45,947 nucleotides of DNA from an uncultured Methanobrevibacter sp. (GCF_946404245.1 NZ_CAMJCX010000009.1:1-45947), one strand, 5' to 3'; numbered from the stretch's first letter, positions 14,473 through 23,937 are shown. Notes: generated by a model from the letters alone, not told the origin. Numbers and translations are program-made.

Positions 14473-16674
14473 ATGGCAGAAAATGAAATCACACTAAAAG
14501 TTGCAGAAGCAATCTCTCAAAAGGATGTCGGTCAAGGCGTCGCAAGACTTGATCCAAACGTCATGGACGATTTAGACATTAAAGAAAGAGACTTAATCGA
14601 AATCGTTGGAGAAAAAAGAACTGCAGCTATCGCACTTCCTTCACAAACCGACATTGGTCTCGGAGTCATCAGGATTGATGGGTTAGTTCGTAAAAACTCC
14701 GGAGCAACCATAGGAGGGGAAGTTAAAATCAAAAAAACTAAAGCAACAGAAGCGAAAAAAGTTGTTTTAGCTCCAATTGAAAATAATATCCGTGTACAAG
14801 GAGACGTACGTGGTTTATTTGCTGGAAAAGTAATGGTTCAAGGAGACATTATCGGATCACAAATCAGAGCTCCAAGGCCAAGTATGAGCAGAGGATTCAA
14901 CAGTTTATTTGACGAATTAATGAATGACTTTACTCCAGCAATGAAAGAAATCAAATTTGCAGTTGTATCCACAAATCCTAAAGACATCGTTATAGTAGGA
15001 CCAAATACTGAAGTGCAACTTCACGAAAGTCCTGTTGACGTAAGCAAAATCGAAGGTGTCGGAAACCTTGTTGATGTGAGCTATGAGGACATTGGTGGTC
15101 TTAAAGAAGAAGTTAAAAAAGTAAGGGAAATGATTGAAATTCCTCTTAAAAGACCAGAACTCTTCGAAAAATTAGGAATTGCACCACCAAAAGGAGTATT
15201 GATGCACGGTCCTCCAGGTACAGGTAAAACCTTACTGGCTAAAGCAGTAGCCAGTGAAAGTGACGCTCATTTCATTGCAATAAATGGACCTGAAATCATG
15301 AGCAAATATGTGGGCGGATCTGAAGAAAACTTAAGGGAATACTTTGAAGAAGCAGAAGAAAACTCACCTTCAATCATATTTATAGATGAATTGGATGCTA
15401 TTGCACCAAAAAGAGAAGAAACCAATGGAGAAGTTGAAAGAAGAACCGTTGCTCAACTTTTAACTTTGATGGACGGTCTTAAATCACGTGGCCAAGTAGT
15501 GGTAATCGGTGCAACAAACAGACCGGATTCACTTGACCCTGCACTCAGAAGACCAGGAAGATTCGATCGTGAAATTGAAATCGGAGTGCCTGACACTGAA
15601 GAGAGAAAAGAAGTTCTTGAAATCCACACAAGAAACATGCCTCTTTCAGAAGACGTTGATTTAGATAAAATCGCTTCCACCACTCACGGGTTCGTAGGAG
15701 CTGACCTTGAATCATTATGTAAAGAGGCTGCAATGAGAGTAGTCAGAAGAATCTTGCCTGAAATCCAAAACGATGAAGAGATTCCAAAAGAAGTGATGGA
15801 AAAAATCGTAGTAACCGGAGACGACTTCAAAAACGCACAGAAAGAAATCCAACCTTCAGCGCTCAGAGAAGTGCTGGTCCAAATCCCAGACATCAAATGG
15901 GACGACATCGGAGGTCTTGAAGATGTAAAACAAGAGCTAAAAGAAGCAGTTGAATGGCCTTTGAAACATCCTGAAACCTTTAAACGTTTAGGAATCAGGC
16001 CTCCAAAAGGAACATTGCTTTACGGAATCCCAGGTACCGGTAAAACCTTGCTTGCAAAAGCTGTAGCCAGCGAAAGTGAAGCAAACTTCATCTCAGTCAA
16101 AGGTCCAGAACTCCTATCCAAATGGGTCGGAGAATCTGAAAAAGGCGTAAGAGAAGTCTTCAGAAAAGCTAAACAGGCAGCACCAACAGTAATCTTTTTC
16201 GATGAAATTGATGCAATAGCCGGCGCCCGTAGCGGAAATGATACTGACAGCGGTGTTACAAAAAGAGTTGTAAACCAATTATTAACTGAAATGGATGGTC
16301 TAGAAGAACTCCAAGATGTTGCAATCATTGCGGCAACCAATAGGCCTGACATTTTGGATACAGGTTTAATGAGACCTGGAAGATTTGACAGACACATACA
16401 AGTTAGTGAGCCAGACGAAGAAGCAAGACTTGCAATCTTTAAAGTACATACCAAAAACATGCCTCTTTCAAAAGACGTAGATCTCAAAAAACTTGCCAAA
16501 CAAACTGACGGATATGTCGGAGCAGACATTGAATCAGTATGTCGTGAAGCAGCAATGCTAACATTAAGAAACAACCTTGAAGCAAAAGAAATTCCAAACA
16601 AATACTTTAAAGAAGCAATTGAAAAAGTGAAGCCTGGACACAACCAAGAAGAACAATTAGTTCAATACATGTAA
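14473..16674 (+). CDS. cdc48: Cdc48/VAT family AAA+ ATPase
   Basis: A 733-residue double-AAA ATPase that unfolds proteins for degradation or remodelling. The N-domain (residues 1-185, double-psi barrel plus second half) is followed by D1, with Walker A GPPGTGKT at 246-253 and Walker B IIFIDE at 301-306. D2 has GIPGTGKT at 518-525 and [15 protein letters not shown]. Both arginine-finger and sensor regions (ATNRPD, RPGRFDR) are present. The second residue of the D2 P-loop is Ile rather than the usual Pro. The C-terminus lacks a clear HbYX motif, ending QEEQLVQYM. The Shine-Dalgarno AAGGAGATGAT is strong. A hairpin terminator overlaps the stop codon. Confidence 0.96.
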   Translation: MAENEITLKVAEAISQKDVGQGVARLDPNVMDDLDIKERDLIEIVGEKRTAAIALPSQTDIGLGVIRIDGLVRKNSGATIGGEVKIKKTKATEAKKVVLAPIENNIRVQGDVRGLFAGKVMVQGDIIGSQIRAPRPSMSRGFNSLFDELMNDFTPAMKEIKFAVVSTNPKDIVIVGPNTEVQLHESPVDVSKIEGVGNLVDVSYEDIGGLKEEVKKVREMIEIPLKRPELFEKLGIAPPKGVLMHGPPGTGKTLLAKAVASESDAHFIAINGPEIMSKYVGGSEENLREYFEEAEENSPSIIFIDELDAIAPKREETNGEVERRTVAQLLTLMDGLKSRGQVVVIGATNRPDSLDPALRRPGRFDREIEIGVPDTEERKEVLEIHTRNMPLSEDVDLDKIASTTHGFVGADLESLCKEAAMRVVRRILPEIQNDEEIPKEVMEKIVVTGDDFKNAQKEIQPSALREVLVQIPDIKWDDIGGLEDVKQELKEAVEWPLKHPETFKRLGIRPPKGTLLYGIPGTGKTLLAKAVASESEANFISVKGPELLSKWVGESEKGVREVFRKAKQAAPTVIFFDEIDAIAGARSGNDTDSGVTKRVVNQLLTEMDGLEELQDVAIIAATNRPDILDTGLMRPGRFDRHIQVSEPDEEARLAIFKVHTKNMPLSKDVDLKKLAKQTDGYVGADIESVCREAAMLTLRNNLEAKEIPNKYFKEAIEKVKPGHNQEEQLVQYM

Positions 16675-16704
16675 GGAAGAAAACCCCCGATTTTCTTCCT
16701 TTTT
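16673..16704 (+). terminator. Hairpin terminator overlapping the cdc48 stop codon
   Basis: Perfect 11-base arms AAGGAAGAAAA and TTTTCTTCCTT surround the loop CCCCCGA and are followed by a T-run. The left arm begins within the stop codon at 16672-16674. Confidence 0.65.
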
Positions 16705-16743
16705 CCTCCCTATAACGTTTACACGAAATTCTAACCATATTTA

Positions 16744-16771
16744 ATGGGAAAGATACAGACATCTTTCCCAT
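16744..16771. terminator. Second hairpin between cdc48 and the exonuclease gene
   Basis: Perfect 11-base arms ATGGGAAAGAT and ATCTTTCCCAT surround ACAGAC. It lies 23 bases beyond the end of the convergent exonuclease gene and could act from that side. No long T-run follows on either strand, so its role is open. Confidence 0.4.
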
Positions 16772-16793
16772 AACCTCCAAAACATCGCCAAAT

Positions 16794-17480
16794 CTATTTT
16801 TTAGGTAAAATTTCTTCATGAGGCAATTTACCTCTATTGTGATAAAATTGTTTCTTATATTTAATGAATTTGAATTTTTTACCACTAACACCCCATTTAG
16901 GATTATAACCAAATATATTCTTATATTCGAATAAATCATCACGTTCTTTTTTCATAACCTTTGTTAGATAATACAATGCTTTTGTATCATCACCAGCTCG
17001 ATGAAAATTAATATTAACAATAGCTCGTCGAAAATCATCATCTTTTGATTTATAATATTTGACAGCATCAATTAATTTGTGAGGATAATTTTTTCGATCT
17101 TTTAAAACGGATAATGTATCTAACCAAGAAACATTTTTAACTATGTCATCAACTTCATTTGGGAAATATTTTTCCAATAACGCATAAACGAATGATAAAT
17201 CAAATTGCGCATTATGCGCAACCATCCAATCACATCCCAACATTTTTTCTTTTAAATCATTTGCAACACGCTCTTCAGACAAACCTTTCTCATCAAGCAG
17301 TTCATCAGTTATTCCAGTGAGTTTAACAATTTTTTTAGGCAAATTCTTATCATATCTGATAAATTTATCATATTGGTCAACAATTTCGCCATCAACAACA
17401 GTAATCATAGCTAGTTCAATTATTTGACATTTTTGGCAGTTTAAACCTGAAGTTTCAGTATCAAAAAATATTATCTTCAT
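16794..17480 (-). CDS. DEDDh 3'-5' exonuclease (DnaQ/PolC epsilon type)
   Basis: A 228-residue protein with all exonuclease motifs: IIFFDTETSGL (ExoI Asp and Glu), WMVAHNAQFDLSFVYALL (ExoII) and HRAGDDTKALYYL (ExoIII, His then Asp five residues on). This fits proofreading or RNase T-like single-strand 3'-5' exonucleases. The last 50 residues are Lys- and aromatic-rich and match no domain I recognise. The closest similarity in style is to bacterial PolC-type exonuclease domains, so horizontal origin is possible. It starts ten bases after the marker 8 stop, with AGGTGA upstream of the ATG, so the two are probably co-transcribed. Confidence 0.8.
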   Translation of the reverse strand: MKIIFFDTETSGLNCQKCQIIELAMITVVDGEIVDQYDKFIRYDKNLPKKIVKLTGITDELLDEKGLSEERVANDLKEKMLGCDWMVAHNAQFDLSFVYALLEKYFPNEVDDIVKNVSWLDTLSVLKDRKNYPHKLIDAVKYYKSKDDDFRRAIVNINFHRAGDDTKALYYLTKVMKKERDDLFEYKNIFGYNPKWGVSGKKFKFIKYKKQFYHNRGKLPHEEILPKK

Positions 17481-17490
17481 TACATTTCAC

Positions 17491-18342
17491 CTAAAGCAAT
17501 TTATAAGGCGCATCATCTTTATTTCTTGGATAATCGTTAGTTGTCAGAGGTTTGTTGATTTTTTCAAGCCTTACGTCGAGCAATCTGCGACCATCTTCAC
17601 TTGCACAGAAAATCGGAACTTTAACACCATAGTAGTAAGGTTTGTGCTCATCCGCATAATCGGAAATCGCCTTTGATGCGCATGCTGTTACAATATCAGC
17701 GTTTTCAAACAGCATTTTTACCTCATCGCATTTTGCGCCGGTGGTGTGTGCCACGAAAATGTATACATTAACATCATCATCGACAGGATAGTTTCTGATT
17801 TCCTCAACCATAGGGGATGGCAGAATGGTTATTGCAATATTTTTATATCCTTTCTCAAGAGCTAATTTCAAGCCCTCAAGCTGGTTCAGCTCAGCAGTTT
17901 CAGGGTCTAAAACGACACTTCCCTTATCTTCAAGATTTTCAATGACTTCAGGAATCGGGGTTGTGCTTACAAGGCCTGAAACCCTTCCTCCGACACCCTG
18001 CACGACACGGGGGTTTGTCATGAGCAGTGTTCCCGCACCGTCACATGCCCCAACGACACAGTCGATGTTTCCCTTTTCCATGTTTGTTTTTAGAATTTCT
18101 GAAATGCCCACTGTCACGGCATCATCCATTTCAATTACTCTCTGCGGTGTGCACATTCCAAAGTCCTCGATTCTGAAATTGATGTTTTTCCTGATGAATT
18201 CCTCGTTCAGCTCATCGACGCCGTGCATTGCATGAAACATAGGGCAGTATTTCATTTCTGAAGAGCCGACTTCAACAATTTCTCCGTTTTCAATTACCAC
18301 TTTAACTTTTCCAAGTGTTTCGATAACATGTCTGTCCTGCAT
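17491..18342 (-). CDS. Putative methanogenesis marker protein 8 (DUF2099)
   Basis: A 283-residue protein matching the DUF2099 family, found in essentially all methanogens and of unknown biochemical role. Typical stretches are MFHAMHGVDELNEEFIRKNI, FRIEDFGMCTPQRVIE, VVGACDGAGTLLMTNPRVVQG, VFVAHTTGAKCDEV and VTACASKAISDYADEH. Several cysteines (in DFGMCTP, GACDG, GAKCDE, TACAS, PIFCAS) could bind metal or a cofactor. An ATG at 18342 follows GAGGTGG-like sequence. The gene is divergent from thiC with 97 bases between, and upstream of the exonuclease gene. Confidence 0.8.
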   Translation of the reverse strand: MQDRHVIETLGKVKVVIENGEIVEVGSSEMKYCPMFHAMHGVDELNEEFIRKNINFRIEDFGMCTPQRVIEMDDAVTVGISEILKTNMEKGNIDCVVGACDGAGTLLMTNPRVVQGVGGRVSGLVSTTPIPEVIENLEDKGSVVLDPETAELNQLEGLKLALEKGYKNIAITILPSPMVEEIRNYPVDDDVNVYIFVAHTTGAKCDEVKMLFENADIVTACASKAISDYADEHKPYYYGVKVPIFCASEDGRRLLDVRLEKINKPLTTNDYPRNKDDAPYKLL

Positions 18343-18439
18343 ATAACCACCTCATAGTTATATAATATTATAAAAAATTAATTTATTATACTTTAAGGTA
18401 CAAAGTTACTTATGATTAGTCAACACGTGAGGGATAAAT

Positions 18440-19714
18440 TTGACTCAAAAAAGTGAAGCACAAAAAGGCAACATAACTCCGGAAATGGAATTTGTTGCAG
18501 AATATGAAAATATAGATGTAAATAAACTAGCTAGATTAATTGACATTGGAAAAGTTGTCATTCCTAAAAATATTAACGGCCATTCAAAACCGTGCGGTAT
18601 CGGAGAAGGCCTTAAAACCAAAATCAATGCAAATATCGGTTCATCATCAAAAATCGATGATATCGATTTGGAAATCAACAAGGCAAAACTGGCACAGGAA
18701 TACGGTGCCGATGCCCTGATGGACCTCTCGACCGGTTCCGATTTAACACTATTCAGAAAGAAAATCATGGATGCAGTGGACCTGTGCATCGGAACAGTTC
18801 CTATCTATGAAGCGGGAGTCATCACATTAAACAAGGGCAAGGAAATAATTGACATGGACCCTGACGACATTTTCAAGGCCATTGAAAATCAGGCAAAGGA
18901 AGGAGTGGACTTCATGACACTCCACTGCGGAATCACAAAGGATCTGGTCCAAAAACTTAAAGCTGCAAACAGGATGATGGGAATAGTTAGCCGTGGGGGA
19001 ACCTTTATGGCTTCATGGATTAACCACAACGATGAAGAAAACCCATTGTTTGAAAATTACGATTATTTACTGGAATTATCTTATGAATACGACATCACAC
19101 TGTCATTAGGTGACGGCCTAAGGCCAGGGTGTCTGGCAGATGCAAGCGATATCCCTCAAATTCAAGAGCTTGTAAACCTCGGAGGTCTTGTCAAAAGGGC
19201 GCAGGACGCCAACGTCCAGGTGATGGTGGAAGGTCCGGGACACATGCCTCTCAATCAGATAAAGGCAAACATGGAAATACAAAAGACAATCTGTCATGGA
19301 GCTCCGTTTTATGTGCTGGGACCTCTTGTTACCGACATAGCACCTGGCTACGACCACATTACAGGAGCTATCGGAGGAGCGATTGCAGCATCATCAGGCG
19401 CCAATTTCCTGTGTTACGTAACTCCTGCAGAGCACCTGTCACTTCCAAGCCTTGAAGACGTGAAGGAAGGAGTCATTGCATCAAAAATTGCTGCTGAAGC
19501 GGCTGATGTTGCAAAAGGTCTTGAGTCTGCATGGACCCGTGAAAAGGCAATGGCAAAGGCCCGTAAAGAATTTGACTGGGAAAAACAGTTCGAGCTGGCA
19601 CTTGACCATTCAAAACCAAGAACCTACCGTGACAAGTGTGAACTTGACGATGATGAAATGTGCGCAATGTGCGGAGAATATTGTGCAGTAAAAATAGCTA
19701 AAGGCGATTTCTAA
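18440..19714 (+). CDS. thiC: Phosphomethylpyrimidine synthase ThiC
   Basis: A 424-residue radical SAM enzyme that rearranges aminoimidazole ribotide to the HMP moiety of thiamine. Conserved blocks include IDIGKVVIPKN, KPCGIGEGLKTKINANIG, DLSTGSDL, VDFMTLHCG, GIVSRGGTFMASW, LSLGDGLRPGCLADASD, VMVEGPGHMPLNQI and LGPLVTDIAPGYDHITGAIGG. The C-terminal cluster motif is CAMCGEYC (Cys408, 411, 415). The start is TTG at 18440, supported by GTGAGGG seven bases upstream; no better ATG lies in frame before 18485. No TPP riboswitch is recognisable in the short upstream region. Its stop overlaps the ATG of the ligase gene. Confidence 0.95.
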   Translation: MTQKSEAQKGNITPEMEFVAEYENIDVNKLARLIDIGKVVIPKNINGHSKPCGIGEGLKTKINANIGSSSKIDDIDLEINKAKLAQEYGADALMDLSTGSDLTLFRKKIMDAVDLCIGTVPIYEAGVITLNKGKEIIDMDPDDIFKAIENQAKEGVDFMTLHCGITKDLVQKLKAANRMMGIVSRGGTFMASWINHNDEENPLFENYDYLLELSYEYDITLSLGDGLRPGCLADASDIPQIQELVNLGGLVKRAQDANVQVMVEGPGHMPLNQIKANMEIQKTICHGAPFYVLGPLVTDIAPGYDHITGAIGGAIAASSGANFLCYVTPAEHLSLPSLEDVKEGVIASKIAAEAADVAKGLESAWTREKAMAKARKEFDWEKQFELALDHSKPRTYRDKCELDDDEMCAMCGEYCAVKIAKGDF

Positions 19715-21372
19715 TGAAATATCAAGAACTGGTAGACGTATACTCTGCTTTAGAGGCAACTACAAAAAGACTGGAAAAAACTGAAATCATTGCAGAATAC
19801 CTTAAAAAACTGGATTCCGACACCATTGAAAAAGTCGGGCTTCTGATTTTGGGAGTCGTATTTCCTGCATGGAGCTCAGAGGAAATTGGAATTGGTGGAA
19901 AACTAGTTGAAAGAGCAGTTGCAGAAGCCGTGGGCACACCACAATCTGCAGTTGAAGATGCAGTTCGTGACGAAGGAGACATCGGTCTTGCATGCATCAA
20001 GCTATATGCCAAAAAATCACAGATGACATTCTTCTCACAGCCACTCACAATTGATTTTGTCTTCAACAGTCTTCGTAAGCTATCCCAAATAAGCGGATCC
20101 CGGTCAACCAATCGTAAAATTGCAGTTATCCTTGAATTATTGAGCCAGGCAAGCGCCACTGAAGCCAAGTACCTGACCCGTACCATAACCGAAGAGCTTA
20201 GAATCGGTGTTGGAGACGGAGTCGTCAGGGATGCAATAGCTCAGGCCTTTGACATAGACAAGAAAGTTGTTGAAAGGGCTCAGATGCTTACTAACGACTT
20301 TTCAGTTGTTGCAAGAACCGCCAAGGAGGAAGGAAGCGAAGGGCTTGAAAAGCTCAATTTAACCCCAGGAACACCAGTCAAACCAATGCTTGCACAGCTT
20401 GCACCTCCTTTGGATGAAATCCTTGTGGAGCTTGGAACCGCCGTGTGCGACACAAAGTATGACGGCATAAGGCTGCAGGTTCACAGAAACGGCGATGAAA
20501 TCAGGATATTCACAAGAAGGCTTGAAAACATAACTCATGCACTGCCTGAAATCGTTGAGCTGTTTGAAGAGCACCTCCCTCATGACAACTATATCGTGGA
20601 GGGTGAGGTAATCGCCACAAGAAACGGCAAGCCCCTCCCGTTCCAGAACATCCTTCACAGGGTCAGGAGAAAACACAATGTTGAAGAGGCAATGGAAAAC
20701 GTTCCTCTGAAGCTGTACCTGTTTGACGTGCTGTTTTATAAGGTTCCTATGATTGACGAACCTCTCCTTAAAAGGCGTGAAACATTAGAAGAGATTGTTG
20801 ACACCTCCGTTGATGCGATGAACCTGAGTACAATGAAAATCGGTACCCCTGACAACATCGATGAAATCCAGCAGCTGTTTGAAACCTCAATCAATGACGG
20901 CCATGAGGGAATAATGATTAAGGACTCAACAGCGCCGTATATTCCAGGACTCAGGGGCAAAAAGATGCTAAAATACAAAGCAGAGCCTGAAACACTGGAC
21001 ATGATTGTCATTGGAGGAACATACGGTATTGGAAAAAGAGGAGATTTCGTCGGATCTTATCTTGTTGCACTAAGGGATGAAAACAACGAGTTCAAAAGCG
21101 TTGCATATGCTGCAACAGGCCTTGACGATGCCACACTTGAATATCTTACCGGAAAGATGAAAGAGCTTGAGCTTTCAACAAAAGGCCGTGAAATAAAAGT
21201 GGAACCGAAAATCGTCTTGGAGATTGCATTTTCAGAAATTGTCGAATCTCCGGAATATGAAACAGGCTACTCATTAAGATTCCCTGTTGTCAAAAACATA
21301 AGAAAAGATAAGGGTCCGATGGACGTGGACACCGTTGAAAGGTTAATTTCCATGTACAACACCGGAAACTAG
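19714..21372 (+). CDS. lig: ATP-dependent DNA ligase (LigI type)
   Basis: A 552-residue archaeal replicative ligase. The N-terminal DNA-binding domain (1-210) precedes the adenylation domain with motif I CDTKYDGIRLQVH, in which Lys248 takes AMP. EGEVIATRNGKPLPFQN, YLFDVLFY, HEGIMIKDSTAPYIPG and MLKYKAEPETLDMIVIGG follow, with an OB-fold domain at the C-terminus ending RFPVVKNIRKDKGP. It seals nicks after Okazaki fragment processing and in repair. The ATG overlaps the thiC stop by one base (TAATG), so translation is probably coupled even though the pathways are unrelated. The 3' end overlaps the convergent transporter gene by four bases. Confidence 0.96.
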   Translation: MKYQELVDVYSALEATTKRLEKTEIIAEYLKKLDSDTIEKVGLLILGVVFPAWSSEEIGIGGKLVERAVAEAVGTPQSAVEDAVRDEGDIGLACIKLYAKKSQMTFFSQPLTIDFVFNSLRKLSQISGSRSTNRKIAVILELLSQASATEAKYLTRTITEELRIGVGDGVVRDAIAQAFDIDKKVVERAQMLTNDFSVVARTAKEEGSEGLEKLNLTPGTPVKPMLAQLAPPLDEILVELGTAVCDTKYDGIRLQVHRNGDEIRIFTRRLENITHALPEIVELFEEHLPHDNYIVEGEVIATRNGKPLPFQNILHRVRRKHNVEEAMENVPLKLYLFDVLFYKVPMIDEPLLKRRETLEEIVDTSVDAMNLSTMKIGTPDNIDEIQQLFETSINDGHEGIMIKDSTAPYIPGLRGKKMLKYKAEPETLDMIVIGGTYGIGKRGDFVGSYLVALRDENNEFKSVAYAATGLDDATLEYLTGKMKELELSTKGREIKVEPKIVLEIAFSEIVESPEYETGYSLRFPVVKNIRKDKGPMDVDTVERLISMYNTGN

Positions 21373-21998
21373 TTTGGTAGTGCCTTGACACTATCAATAA
21401 CATGTCTTGTGAGAGGATATACTATTATCTCATAGACTGTCTTGAACAATGCTTGGGCAACAATCATCAAAACCAATGCTTCCATAGGCATTGTTCCCAA
21501 AAATCCTATTGTGATAAAAATAATTGCATCCAGACCTTCACCGAACAATGTTGAGAGGATACATCTTAAAAACAGCTTATCCTCATCCCACTTTTTAAGG
21601 ACAACCATCATTTTGGCATTGACTAAAGACCCTACCAGATATGCCGCAAAACTGGCAACCAATAAGCGGAAAGTGGAACCGAGCACCACAGAAAACGCAT
21701 CTGAGTTTTCAAAAAATACCGGCGCCGGAAGAGCAATTGTAACATTATAACAGATTACTGCAACAAGATTCATTAAAAAACCAAGCAGAATAACGTTTCT
21801 TGCCTTTTTATAACCGTACACTTCAGCCAAAACATCATTTACAATGTAGATTACCGGAAATATTATCACACCGCACGGCAGGACAAATGAGAAAAAGTCA
21901 AAGGTTTTGCCTGCAATTATATTTGATACAATCAGTGATGCGGTGAAAACACCGGTTAAAATCGCATACAATTCTGTCTTTGTCATGTTTTCAAACAT
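21369..21998 (-). CDS. Queuosine-precursor transporter family protein (YhhQ/VUT, DUF165)
   Basis: A 209-residue membrane protein with about six hydrophobic helices. Its core is FPVIYIVNDVLAEVYGYKKARNVILLGFL, followed by SFAAYLVGSLVNAKMMVVLKKW, LRCILSTLFGEGLDAIIFITIGFLG and FKTVYEIIVYPLTRHVI, which are the signature stretches of the vitamin-uptake-like YhhQ family. Bacterial members import preQ0/preQ1. In an archaeon the logical cargo is preQ0 or a related 7-deazaguanine for archaeosine, which is inference. The gene converges on the ligase gene, and a palindromic AAACTAGTTT (21367-21376) supplies both stop codons. Confidence 0.82.
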   Translation of the reverse strand: MFENMTKTELYAILTGVFTASLIVSNIIAGKTFDFFSFVLPCGVIIFPVIYIVNDVLAEVYGYKKARNVILLGFLMNLVAVICYNVTIALPAPVFFENSDAFSVVLGSTFRLLVASFAAYLVGSLVNAKMMVVLKKWDEDKLFLRCILSTLFGEGLDAIIFITIGFLGTMPMEALVLMIVAQALFKTVYEIIVYPLTRHVIDSVKALPN

Positions 21999-22083
21999 AC
22001 TAATACTATATTTTCAAACCAATATAAATTTTACAAGTTGAAATCCTATCGGCTATTTTTAACAGAAAAACCAATGAAAACTT

Positions 22084-22482
22084 ATGGAGATTACAGATGA
22101 CAAATTACTGAAAATAGCATTGGTGACTTCACTGATCGGCATAATCGGCATGCTAATCTTTACGCCCACAATCGAAGTGAAAAAGGTGAAAATAGAAGAC
22201 ATCGACCGTGGAATGATAGACGAAGAGGTCTGCATCGACTGCGTTGTCATGGATGTCTCATCATCCGCATCGAAAAGCAGCTACTTTCTAACCATAAACG
22301 ACGGGACTGGACAGATGTCACTGATCATATTTGAAAAGCAGGCTGCAGAGATACAGACGAACAGCCTTGACATTACGGATTTCAAGGGCAAGAAGGTTGA
22401 GGTTACAGGCAAAATTACCGAATACAACTCCGAGCTGGAACTGATTTTATCAAGTGGAGACAGCCTGAAAATAACAAATTAA
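22084..22482 (+). CDS. Membrane-anchored OB-fold nucleic-acid-binding-like protein
   Basis: A 132-residue protein with one N-terminal transmembrane segment (IALVTSLIGIIGMLIFT, about residues 10-26). It is followed by a small OB-fold with VCIDCVVMDVSSSASKSSYF, LTINDGTGQMSLIIFE and FKGKKVEVTGKITEYNSE. The OB part resembles the tRNA_anti/ExoVII-large-subunit type. With the anchor it would face the outside or the inner membrane surface, so nucleic-acid binding is not certain. It lies divergent from the transporter gene and 65 bases before the phosphohexomutase gene. A specific function cannot be assigned. Confidence 0.7.
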   Translation: MEITDDKLLKIALVTSLIGIIGMLIFTPTIEVKKVKIEDIDRGMIDEEVCIDCVVMDVSSSASKSSYFLTINDGTGQMSLIIFEKQAAEIQTNSLDITDFKGKKVEVTGKITEYNSELELILSSGDSLKITN

Positions 22483-22547
22483 CAAATAGTTATTTATTAA
22501 CTAAAAACCAAAATTAACAATATTAAAAATGTATAGGAATTAATAAC

Positions 22548-23912
22548 ATGTCTGATAAAAAACGATTATTTGGAACTTTCGGAGTTAGAAGAACCGCAAA
22601 TGACGTCCTGACTCCAGAGTTCGCATCAAGACTTGCAGCTTGTTATGGTTCACTGATTAAAGGAACCGTTGCTGTTGGTGGAGACCCAAGAACCTCCACA
22701 GTTATGTTAAAGGAAGCTGTTAAAGCTGGACTCTTATCAAGTGGATGTGATGTTGTAGATTTAGGAATCTTGCCTACACCAGGCGTTCAGTACGCAGTGC
22801 GCAAATACTACGACGGAGGAGTCATGATTACCGCATCACACAATCCTCCGAAATATAACGGCCTTAAATTCCTGGATGAATTCGGTATTGGAATTCCGGA
22901 TGAAATGGACCTAGCAATCGAAAAGCTATACTTCGATGAGGAACCTGACAGGGTGCCGTTTTCCGAAATAGGTCAGCTTTACCACAACGACAAAATCATT
23001 GACGAGTATGTTGACGAGGCAATCTCAAAAGTGGATGTCGACGCAATACGTGAAGCAAACCTTAAAGTTGTTGTTGACTGCGGATCCGGTGCAGGATGCT
23101 TTACAGCACCATACCTCATTAGAAAATTAGGCTGTGAAGTCACCACACTAAACGGTCAGCCTGACGGATTTTTCCCAGGCCGTGACCCTGAACCAATTGA
23201 AGAAAATCTGCAGGAACTCATCAGCGTTGTAAAGGAATTGGGTGCAGACATCGGGCTTGCACACGACGGTGACGCTGACAGAACCATCTGCATTGACGAG
23301 AAAGGCAATTTTGTCCTTGGGGACAAGACATTCACCCTTGTTGAAAAACAGATGCTTAAGGAAAACAATGGCGGAACCATTGTAACCACAGTTGCAACAT
23401 CCCAAGCAATTTATGATATTGCAGAAGAATACAATGGTGAAGTAATAGCTACTGCCGTAGGAGATTTGCTTGTTGCACGTAAACTCAAAGAAGAAGACGG
23501 ACTGTTTGGTGGAGAAGAAAACGGAGGACTCATTTTCCCTGATTTCGTTTACGGAAGAGATGCGGTCATGACCGTTGCCAAAATCCTGGAAATCGTTGCA
23601 AAAGAGAAAAAGCCATTGTCCGAGCTTGTAGCTGAACTTCCGGTTTATTATGCTAAAAAAATGAAAATCGAATGTCCTGACGATCAAAAAGAATTCGTGA
23701 TGTCAAGTATTGCTGAAGAAATCAAAAGCACTACTGATTTCGAATTGGACTTAACAGACGGTGTTAAAATCCTTAAGGAAGATGGCTGGGTAATCATCAG
23801 ACCATCCGGAACTGAACCAATTTTCAGATGCTTTGCAGAGTCCGACTCACAGGAAAAAGCTGATGAAATGACCGATTGGGGAATCAGTTTAATCAAAAAA
23901 TACAAAAAATAA
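22548..23912 (+). CDS. Phosphohexomutase (phosphoglucosamine/phosphomannomutase family), copy 1
   Basis: A 454-residue alpha-D-phosphohexomutase. The N-terminus FGTFGVRRTANDVLTPE, the active phosphoserine loop MITASHNPPKYNGLKF, the metal loop LAHDGDADRTICID, the sugar loop GGEENGGLIFPDF and the phosphate-binding RPSGTEPIFRC are all intact. The sugar loop GEENGG differs from the GEPSGT of copy 2 at 29297-30634, so the two may prefer different sugars (glucosamine, glucose or mannose phosphates). The gene is isolated, with a perfect AT-rich hairpin after it. AGGA lies about 12 bases before the ATG. Confidence 0.87.
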   Translation: MSDKKRLFGTFGVRRTANDVLTPEFASRLAACYGSLIKGTVAVGGDPRTSTVMLKEAVKAGLLSSGCDVVDLGILPTPGVQYAVRKYYDGGVMITASHNPPKYNGLKFLDEFGIGIPDEMDLAIEKLYFDEEPDRVPFSEIGQLYHNDKIIDEYVDEAISKVDVDAIREANLKVVVDCGSGAGCFTAPYLIRKLGCEVTTLNGQPDGFFPGRDPEPIEENLQELISVVKELGADIGLAHDGDADRTICIDEKGNFVLGDKTFTLVEKQMLKENNGGTIVTTVATSQAIYDIAEEYNGEVIATAVGDLLVARKLKEEDGLFGGEENGGLIFPDFVYGRDAVMTVAKILEIVAKEKKPLSELVAELPVYYAKKMKIECPDDQKEFVMSSIAEEIKSTTDFELDLTDGVKILKEDGWVIIRPSGTEPIFRCFAESDSQEKADEMTDWGISLIKKYKK

Positions 23913-23937
23913 TAACACGAAAAACCATCACCGAATT

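Noticed and set aside
16020-16643. A 207-codon minus-strand frame opposite cdc48
   Set aside because: It is the reverse of the conserved D2 ATPase domain and has no independent support.
18343-18439. TPP riboswitch before thiC
   Set aside because: The 97-base divergent gap is AT-rich and shows no conserved TPP-riboswitch core.
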